From contig NW_005195584.1 in assembly GCF_000372725.1 (NCBI RefSeq), positions 260,246-324,245 on the forward strand: a stretch of DNA of 64,000 nucleotides, given 5' to 3'. The notes under the pieces were generated by a model. The model made no database searches and was not told the origin of the DNA. It saw nothing but the letters and a program-made list of their open reading frames with translations. This document shows positions 51,988-59,365 of the stretch, in pieces (position 1 is the stretch's first letter; each line of letters begins with the position of its first letter). The stretch comes from Emiliania huxleyi CCMP1516. Lineage: Eukaryota > Haptophyta > Isochrysidales > Noelaerhabdaceae. The position numbers and the translations under genes are program-made.

Positions 51988-52429
51988 TCGTGGTCTGAGC
52001 ACACAAGTATGCATTGTGTTTGTGCTACCTACCGGGTACACACTGTCACTGTTCATGATATGCCAGTTTGCCACGCCGCACACGCGTGTGATTGGTGGGT
52101 TCGACGGACGGACGCCGCACCTGCACGCGCGGCTCTCGTTTTAAGGGCGCACCCTCGCGGCGGGCGAGCGCGAGTTGCCGGCCGGGCGCCCGCACCGGCG
52201 TGCTCCCGCCGCGGCCCGCTCTCCTCTCCTACACCTCTGATGGGCTCGCGCGTGCGCCGCCGCGCAAGAGGTTCGCGCTTCGCGGCCGCGGCAAACTGTC
52301 TTAGTGCGGGTGCGGACGACAAGGGCTGCGTCTACACTCTACTTTCTCACTTCTGTGTACATTTTGAGCTTTCGAGCATACAGAATACAGTAGCGCGCGG
52401 CCCGGCGGCCGGAGAGCCGTGCGTACATA

Positions 52430-53460
52430 CATCGAGATCTCTGCGGGACACCAGTAGATTTGTTGAGTGGAGATCGTAGATGCCGATCAGAGATCTTCCA
52501 CACACAGCATCTCGCACAAAACTCAGAGATCTTTAACTGAACGTAGAGATCTTGAGCCATCGGCACCTCGAGATCTCAGGCCGGAGGCGGAGATGTTGAC
52601 TTCGCGCCAAAGGCGCCTAGAGAATCGTGTGGCCGACTGGAGATTGCAAAATGGCGCGAAAAGAGGGTGGATATCCGCTTGAAGGCGTGAAAGGAAAAGA
52701 GCATCCCCTTGGAAGGACGTCGATTCCCCCCCTGACACGCCTCCCCCACAAGTCGAGATTGGAGATTGGAGATCGGAGATGAAGATCGGAGAAGCAAAAT
52801 ATGACGTTGGAGATTGGAGATTGGAGATGGAGATCGGAGATCTGACTGGATCCGGCAAAATATGACGCTGGAGATTTGGAGATTGGAGATGGAGATCGGA
52901 GATGATTTTTTATTTTCATTTTTTTTGGCCCGAAGAGCCTGCGGCGCCGCTTTTAACTTTACGGTGTGGGGGAACCGTGCGTGTAGTGAGCTTTTTATTA
53001 TCAAAAAAGAAAAAGATGATGACAGCGGCGTCATCTCCAATCTTGCGTCGACACATCTCCGAGGGCGGCGCAGCCAAGCCCGAGTAGTGGTCTTCTTGAG
53101 GCGCGTCAGCGCCGAGTCCGTGAGGAGCGGCCCCAGCTTGCTGGGTGCGGCCCCGCCGCGGGCCGTAGCGAGAATCGCGCAGCGAGTCGGCCGGAGAGGT
53201 TAAAACCGGCGCCGCAGGCTCTTCGGGCCAAAAATAAAAATAAAAATAAAAAATCATCTCCGATCTCCATCTCCAATCTCCAATCTCCAGCGTCATATTT
53301 TGCCGGATCCAGTCAGATCTCCGATATCCATCTCCAATCTCCAATCTCCAACGTCATATTTTGCCGGATCCAGTCAGATGGTCTGCCCGCGTCTGCGATC
53401 TACTGTCTGCGATCTACTACTCTCTCGCAGAGATCTCGATTACTCCGGGCGTATAGACGG
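52430..53460. mobile_element. Foldback element with GGAGAT-repeat arms
   Basis: Inverted arms at about 52794-52957 and 53199-53365 (about 165 bp each), separated by about 240 bp. Reading inward each arm has AACGTCATATTTTGC or its complement, runs of GGAGATTGGAGAT(C/G)GGAGAT, a T/A-rich stretch, TTGGCCCGAAGAGCCTGCGG and CGCCGCTTTTAAC or GCCGGTTTTAAC. Flanking DNA on both sides is rich in GAGATC and AGATCT. The centre has short open frames only. This is a foldback or large MITE-type transposon. Confidence 0.75.
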
Positions 53461-53543
53461 TGTGTAATTACAGCCGAGCAGAGAGCCATCCCTAAAGCCG
53501 GCGCCTCGCCTTTACAATTACATGTGCGCCTCTACTAACTAGT

Positions 53544-54884
53544 CTACTTAATTTTCTTGGGCAGCAGCTGGTTCGACAGGTCCTCTCCGTGGCCTAGGCA
53601 GCCGTGGCCGCCCTTGCCCCAAGCAAAGACGGAGCCGTCGGCGGTGAGGGCGAGGCTGTGGTCGCCTCCAGCCGAGACAGCGACGGCACGCTGGTCAGCA
53701 AAGGCCTCGATCTGCTTCGGCAGCAGCTGGTTCTGCTCGTCGCCGTGGCCCAGCTTGCCATAGTACCCATCGCTCCAGACGGCGCCGTTGGCGGTGATGG
53801 CGATGCTGTGGTGGCCTCCAGCCGACACAGCGACGACGCGGTGGGCGGAAAAGGCCTCAATCTTCTTGGGCAGCAGCTGGCTCTGCCAGTCGCCGTGGCC
53901 CAGCTCGCCAAAGCCTCCACCACCCCAGCTCCAGACACTGCCGTTGGCGGTGATGGCGAGGCCGTGGTCCTCTCCAGCCGACACAGCGATGACGCGCTGG
54001 CCAGCAAAGGCCTCGATCTGCTTCGGCAGCCGCAGGCTCTGCCCAAGCTCATACTCGCTCTGCTGGTCGCCGTGGCCGAGCTGGGCATAGTATCCAAAGC
54101 CCCAGCTCCAGACGCTGCCATCGGCGGTGAGGGCGAGGCTGTGGCTGCGTCCAGCCGACACGGCGACGACGCGGTGGCCGGCAAAGGCCTCGATCTTCTT
54201 GGGCAGCAGCTGGCGCTGCCCGTCGCCGTGGCCCACCTGGCCTAAGCCTCCACCGCCCCAGCTCCAAACGGCTCCGTCGGCGGCGATGGCGAGGCTGTGG
54301 GCTGCTCCAGCCGAGACAGCGACGACGCGGTGGCCAGCAAAGACCTCGATCTTCTTCGGCAGCAGCTGGGTCTCCCAGTCGCCGTGGCCCAGCCGGCCCC
54401 AGCCTCCATCGCCCCAGCTCCAGACACCGCCGTCGGCGGAGAGGGCGAGGCTGTGCTGCCACCCAGCCGACACGCTCACGGCGCGCTCACCACCCAGCGG
54501 GGAGGGGAGGCGGGTCGGCGTGTTGAGCTGCGTCACGCCCTCGCCATGGCCGAGAAGGCCTGGAGCCTGCGCTTCGTCCTCGTCCTCCTCCTCGCCCTCC
54601 GGTTCCGAGCCGCACGACGAGAGCCGCCCCTCGCCGTCGATGAAGACGCTGTGCTGTGCGCCTGCCGCCACCCTCGCCGGCGGGTTGGCCTCGCGCAGCA
54701 GCGCAGCGAAGCACAGCCAAGGCACGGCGCAGCTCTCGCCCTCTGGCAGCGCCGGAAGCTCGAAGCTGCGCTCTCGCGACCACAAGCGGATGCCCTCCAC
54801 CGCGAGTGAGGCGTGGAAGAGCAGCGAGACGGCCGCGACGCGAGCGATGTCGACGGGGCCGTCGCAGCGAGAGACGACGCGCAC
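53544..54884 (-). CDS. RCC1-repeat beta-propeller protein
   Basis: About 446 codons, stop at 53544. Residues 90-446 consist of seven RCC1-type blades, each with the consensus VVAVSAG..HSLA(I/L)(T/A)ADG.VWSWG followed by G.LGHGD and LLPKKIE. The blades are unusually alike (most differ at fewer than ten positions), suggesting recent internal duplication. The first 85 residues are different (DIARVAAVSLLFHASLAVEG, CAVPWLCFAALLREAN). The fifth blade has a short insertion (QSEYELGQS), and the sixth has lost its WG (AVWSDGYYG). No ATG is in frame at the 5' end; translation would begin at a GTG (54884), so a 5' exon is probably missing, and the 54926-55042 repeat sits exactly where it should be. RCC1 folds act as GEFs or protein-interaction platforms; which applies is unknown. 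Confidence 0.8.
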   Translation of the reverse strand: MRVVSRCDGPVDIARVAAVSLLFHASLAVEGIRLWSRERSFELPALPEGESCAVPWLCFAALLREANPPARVAAGAQHSVFIDGEGRLSSCGSEPEGEEEDEDEAQAPGLLGHGEGVTQLNTPTRLPSPLGGERAVSVSAGWQHSLALSADGGVWSWGDGGWGRLGHGDWETQLLPKKIEVFAGHRVVAVSAGAAHSLAIAADGAVWSWGGGGLGQVGHGDGQRQLLPKKIEAFAGHRVVAVSAGRSHSLALTADGSVWSWGFGYYAQLGHGDQQSEYELGQSLRLPKQIEAFAGQRVIAVSAGEDHGLAITANGSVWSWGGGGFGELGHGDWQSQLLPKKIEAFSAHRVVAVSAGGHHSIAITANGAVWSDGYYGKLGHGDEQNQLLPKQIEAFADQRAVAVSAGGDHSLALTADGSVFAWGKGGHGCLGHGEDLSNQLLPKKIK

Positions 54885-54925
54885 GAGGTGGACATCCTTT
54901 CGGGCACCCTCAGCTGGTTGCTGTT

Positions 54926-55042
54926 GCTGCTGTTACGTCTTCGGTCCCCGCGGGAAGCCCCGCGCATAGGACAACAACGTCTGTCCCACACACACGCACA
55001 GACGCGCACATACATCATGCTCGGGCACACCCCACAGTGTAG
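54926..55042 (+). repeat. Direct repeat, copy 2
   Basis: Second copy of the 51874-51987 repeat, 3.05 kb away in the same orientation, with small indels (extra CA in the CACACA tract). Abuts the 5' end of the RCC1 frame. Confidence 0.85.
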
Positions 55043-55627
55043 AGAGAGAGATTTTTATTAACTTTTCACAGTGTAGTGGTGTGAGCCATCGCCGTCGGGG
55101 AGAGGGGGGACGACACTGCCTCGGCAGCGTGCACCTCGATCCTGCACCTGTTTGTTATGACCCCCCCCAATGAACACACCAGTGAGGGAGGGCGAGACGA
55201 TCGGAGGGGTCCCGTACCATGCGGAATCGACCCTATCAAGTGCTCAAGTGCTCAAGTGTGAGCACACAAGTACTAGCAGAGTGCACACCTGCCTTGGCGG
55301 GTGAGGGTCGTAAGAATCAAAGCCTCTTGGTGCCAAACGTGCTCGAGCGCGCCGAAGACAGACGATCTACGCTCGCGGGAGTTAGCGAAAGTCGCACGGG
55401 CAGAGGGGAGACCGAGGCCTCCGGCAGTCCGCACCGCCTCGCGAAAGGGAAGCAACGATCAACTCCAGCTGGTTGATTAAGCTTTTTCCCTTCCTTCCTT
55501 TCAACATCCCTGTCCAACGACGGAGATACACAGTGTCAGTGAATCTCGGAGCGTTTCAAAACGACCAGCAACGGAATCCGTTTTCGTCGGCCGAAAATCG
55601 TTACACCAGCGTTCCCCAACTTCAGCC
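55043..55627. other. Intergenic; possible 5' region of a tubulin gene
   Basis: No gene recognised. AAGTGCTCAAGTGCTCAAGTG at 55239-55258 resembles the dispersed AAGTGCTCC motif. The last 150 bp before 55628 may be a retained beta-tubulin promoter and leader. Confidence 0.35.
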
Positions 55628-55676
55628 ATGCGTGAGATCGTCTCCATCCAGGGTGGCCAGTGCGGCAACCAGATCG
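55628..55676 (+). pseudogene. Orphan beta-tubulin first exon
   Basis: The plus strand reads MREIVSIQGGQCGNQIG, the invariant N-terminus of beta-tubulin (including the MREI autoregulation tetrapeptide), followed by G|GTGCGACG, a plausible GT donor after ATCG. The next expected residues (AKFWEV) are not found in any frame downstream, and no other tubulin exon is visible to the end of the window on this strand. Either a very long intron follows or, more likely, only the 5' end was copied here. Confidence 0.75.
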
Positions 55677-56322
55677 GTGCGACGCTGCTCACCCTCGCCG
55701 CCGCGCCCCACTCACCGCCTCCATCCCCCCTCCCCCCTCTCTTCCCTCCCTTCTTGCGCCGCGCAGCTCGGGCGCTCGTCCCTCACTCCCTCTGGTGGTG
55801 GAAAATGGGACGGGGGAGTTGGGGAGTGGGGCTGCGTGGTGGGCTAAGGACTGGGAGAAATTTGATGACTGTAGCATATGCACGTGAATAAAGGGTCTGC
55901 GTCACTTTGCCGAGACACCCCGCGAGAAGTTCAGTTCCTGTAGCGTAGTTGCTACTTCGCTTGGTGGTTGGTTGGTGGGGGCGGCCCGCGTGCGGCGGCC
56001 GGGCGCGGCGCGGCGCCCGTGTGGTACGGTGTGCGTCTGCATGTCGCGGGACGGGGCCGGTAGAGCAAGTGAAGAGGTGGCGCAGAGAGCCAGCCGTGCA
56101 CGCTCGCGAGTGCGATGTTTTTTCTTCTCATAACAAGGCTGTGAACGGCGGCAAAATGGTGCTAATGACTAGGGAAAAAGCACATTTGTGCGTGTGCGCA
56201 GACCGTCCGAGATACTGCCGGGTCCTATCGCCAGCTCCGGGCAACGTAATGAAAAACTGTGTGGGCTCTCTGTCCTCCATTTACTCGTACTCAACGCACG
56301 ATTGGAGCCCCAGCTGCGACCC
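55677..56322. other. No gene recognised
   Basis: C-rich then G-rich sequence downstream of the tubulin fragment; no further tubulin exon. Confidence 0.4.
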
Positions 56323-56919
56323 ATGAAGTCGCAAAACACGGCGAGCCACGACACCCCGTCTCCAAAGAAGGCACGCCGGCCGGACGCGGCAATCGACGGC
56401 GTCGAGGCGCTTGGTCAGCCCGGCAGCGGCGGCGGCGGCGGCTCGCGGACGGGCACGTCGCACGCACGCGCCAGCACCCCCGCCGCTTGGGGCTGGACGG
56501 ATCGGCAAGCAGCTTCGCCACCGCCCATGCCACCGCCGCATCCCTCGACGTCCTCGACGGCGACGCCACCTCTCAAGGGCAAGTCGGAGAGCGGCGGCGG
56601 CTCAGCGCCGAGCCCCGCTAGCCCGAAGCCGACGCCTCGTTCGCGCGAGCCGCCTGCAACCCCCCCCGGCCCTCGCGCCAATCCTCTTGCGACTACGGGA
56701 GGAGGAGGCGGGGCCGGCGCGGTGCTGGATGCACGCCGCGAGGGGGAAGCTCCCTTCTCCGAGCCTGAACCCGCTGCATTTTTGGTCGTGGCGTCCGACC
56801 CCTACCCCGATCCGGAGGTGTCGCTCTCGCTCGACATGCCGGACGACTCGTCCGTCGAGTCTGCGTTTCGTGCCCTCGGAGTCGGCACTTGGAGCAACTT
56901 TCATGGCATGCTCCGCTAA
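56323..56919 (+). CDS. Disordered Pro/Ser/Gly-rich hypothetical protein
   Basis: ATG at 56323, 198 residues: MKSQNTASHDTPSPKKARRP. PKKARRP is a monopartite nuclear-localisation-type motif. The middle is low complexity (PSTSSTATPPLKGKSESGGG). The C-terminal 45 residues look ordered and acidic: AAFLVVASDPYPDPEVSLSL, DMPDDSSVESAFRALGVGTW and SNFHGMLR. A short acidic-hydrophobic C-terminal module after a disordered basic region would fit a transcription-related or scaffold protein, but no family is recognised. Confidence 0.45.
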   Translation: MKSQNTASHDTPSPKKARRPDAAIDGVEALGQPGSGGGGGSRTGTSHARASTPAAWGWTDRQAASPPPMPPPHPSTSSTATPPLKGKSESGGGSAPSPASPKPTPRSREPPATPPGPRANPLATTGGGGGAGAVLDARREGEAPFSEPEPAAFLVVASDPYPDPEVSLSLDMPDDSSVESAFRALGVGTWSNFHGMLR

Positions 56920-57701
56920 GGCGTGGCACGTTCCTCGCCCGCCTAGCCGCCGCCGCCCCCTTCCGCCCGGGCTGCGACTGCGGCGCCCGCATCCACATGG
57001 ACCATCGAGTTCCATCCCCCGCGGCCCATGGCCAGTAGCAGTCGCGCCGCCGCTCCATGCTCTATCCCGCGCGGACCTGTAGCATGCTGACAGCTCCGCA
57101 TCTTCCCCCCGGATGGTGGGATGGCCTCTCGCGGCCTGTACTGCCGAGAGAGAGCCCCCACGAGAGGCCAGCACTGCCTGTTTGCGTGTTTCCGTTTTCT
57201 TTTCCCGTGCTCCTTGTGCCCCGGTGTGCGGTGCGTGCAGTGCCGCTGTCTTGACCGCTCTCTGGTATGTGTGGGGGGGGGTGCACTCGCTGATCTCCGA
57301 TCTCCCTGTCTCCCCACACACTCTGTCTCTGAGAGAGTCTGTACGCGCGTGCACGCCGCGCCGCCGCCAGTGTTATCTGCATGAGCCTCGTTGCGCCAGT
57401 GTGGCGCCTATTTTCCCGTGCTGTTTGTTTCTAATCAATTCCCTCCTCGCCCCATTCTTGCGCGCGCTGCAGCCCCACGCAGCCTCCTCTCTTGACGGAT
57501 GCCGCCGCCGCCGCGCCGCGCACACACACATACATTCATACAGTACTAGTGTCTCAGCAGCAGGAGAAGAGAGCGCCTTGCCGGCATCCGCCCCTCAACC
57601 GTGCGGAGGTGCGGGGAGGTGATGTCGCGGCTCTTTTCTCGTGGCAGCAAACCTGCGAGCGATCGCGGCGTGGAGCGATCGCCGGTTTTGTATGTGTCCG
57701 G
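56920..57701. other. No gene recognised
   Basis: Intergenic between the hypothetical gene and the LRR exon; no domain in any frame. Confidence 0.4.
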
Positions 57702-57922
57702 TCAGATGCTGCGGCCGACCACGCGCAGATGCTCGCGCGAGTGCCCCTCGTAGAAGCGGTTCGAGCACCCCCACACGGTGAGGCGCTGCAAGCGCGGCGC
57801 CGCGTCGACGAGCGCGCCGACGCCGTTGTCCGAGACGGCGCGGCACCAGCTGAGGTCGAGCGACTCGAGGCACACGTCGCCGAGGGCGGGCACGTTGTTG
57901 AGCGAGAGGTGCGCGAGCACGC
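57702..57922 (-). pseudogene. Orphan 3' exon of an LRR (AMN1/FBXL-type) protein
   Basis: After a 3' splice-site-like CGTCAG the frame reads VLAHLSLNNVPALGDVCLES, LDLSWCRAVSDNGVGALVD and APRLQRLTVWGCSNRFYEGH, then a stop at 57702. The cysteine-type leucine-rich repeats (LSWCR..SDNG...L) are those of F-box/LRR and AMN1-like proteins. No upstream repeat exon is present on the minus strand before the CCR4 gene at 59366; the space is filled by a 42-bp tandem repeat and an inverted-repeat element, which may have displaced or distanced the rest. Confidence 0.6.
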
Positions 57923-58090
57923 CTGACGAGCGTCGCAACCTCGCGTGAGATTGGCCGACCCTCGCTCGGTGGCGAGCGGCGGTGCGCGCGCGGAATAAGT
58001 GTAGTTCTTGCCCAAGAATGCGTGTGGTTTTTGCCCATGCAGTGCATTTTTGCATTCGCTTGCATCTCCTGCATTACAACTGCATTGCAA

Positions 58091-58214
58091 CATTCGATGC
58101 ATTTTGCGCGTGATTGCATTTCGTTGCATATGCATTCGATGCATTTTGCGCGTGATTGCATTTCGTTGCATATGCATTCGATGCATTTTGTGCGTGATTG
58201 CATTTCGTTGCATT
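58091..58214 (+). repeat. 42-bp tandem repeat, three copies
   Basis: Units begin at 58091, 58133 and 58175 with CATTCGATGCATTTTG(C/T)GCG and GATTGCATTTCGTTGCAT. The GCATT word is also frequent just upstream (58036-58090). AT-rich compared with its surroundings. Confidence 0.92.
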
Positions 58215-58339
58215 CTACTCTGACCTCGCCGCCGTCGTTGCTCTTTTAAGGGCGCACCGTGGCAGCGCGCCAGCCGCCACACGACGCGTTCTTGTTTCCA
58301 GCTTTGAGCTTCATTTTTTGGCGTACAGCCCCCCCCCCC

Positions 58340-58829
58340 CCCGTCAGGGGCGGGGCGACCCCCCCATCTCTACAGACGATATGCGCATCCTAGATGCCAA
58401 ACGCCATCTAGGATGCGTTTTCCATCTAAGGACACCGGGTGTCTCCACTATGATTGGGTTCTCCAAGAAGATTTAATCATCTTTAGATGGTGCCCCGCGT
58501 CTTTTGATAGTGCGTGACATCTCTCAGCGGTACTCAGATACTGGTTACTGCAGTCGTCTTCAGACGCACAAGTGTGCCGAGATGATACCCTCATCTTGGG
58601 TTAGTCCATGCATCCCAAGATAGAATGTGGCATCTGAGGATGCGCAATGCATCGCTCAGGAACAATGAGCGCGTTCGTCGGATTTTTTTCAATATTTTCG
58701 ATCGACAGTGTCGGAGTTTTTTGGCCGAACCCAGAACCCGAAATAAAAACCAGTTAGATGCATATTATCTCAAGATGCGCATATATCATCTGTAGATGGG
58801 GGGGTCGCCGCCCCTGAGCCTGACGCCCC
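58340..58829. mobile_element. Terminal-inverted-repeat element (MITE-like), about 490 bp
   Basis: Left end 58340-58389 and right end 58774-58829 are imperfect inverted repeats of about 50 bp: GTCAG, GGGGCG(G), GCGACCCCCCCATCT, ACAGA(C/T)GATAT and ATGCGCATC. The interior has no coding potential and further short palindromes (CATCTTGGGT region). It lies between the LRR exon and the CCR4 gene. Confidence 0.7.
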
Positions 58830-59365
58830 ATCCCCCCATCCCCCATCTGCTATACTGCATTCTGCATTCTCGCGCCAACCGCCATCCGCGCGTGTGCCGT
58901 GTCGCGCACACCGCACCGCAAGCGCTCTATAGGACTGGTCAACCAAGTGTGCGGGGAGCGTGTCTGCGTGCGTCGTGTGCATGATTGGTGTCTATTAGCT
59001 CCGAGTAGAGTGATGGATGGGAGCCTCAGCCTGTTCCTGAACTGTAATGTTTATCACCATGCATGCATGCGCCTCCCGACAGACCCGAGACCATGATCTA
59101 GACCATGATCCGCCACCGCCCCGCTGGCCAGCAAGACGAGAAGCGCGCACCGAACGCGCCGCCCCCGCCTGGCCCGTGGCACCCCTCCGCGGGGACGGTG
59201 CCCCATACCGTAGCCTCCCCCGCCCCGCCCCGCCCCGCCCCCCGCCCCCGTCCCCCCTTTCCTCGCCCGCCCCCTCGCCCGCCCCCTCGCCCGCCGCCCG
59301 CCATCCCGCCCTCGCCGCCTCGAGCGCGCCGCCGACCTCAGCCCCTGCCCCCTGCCCCCTCCACC

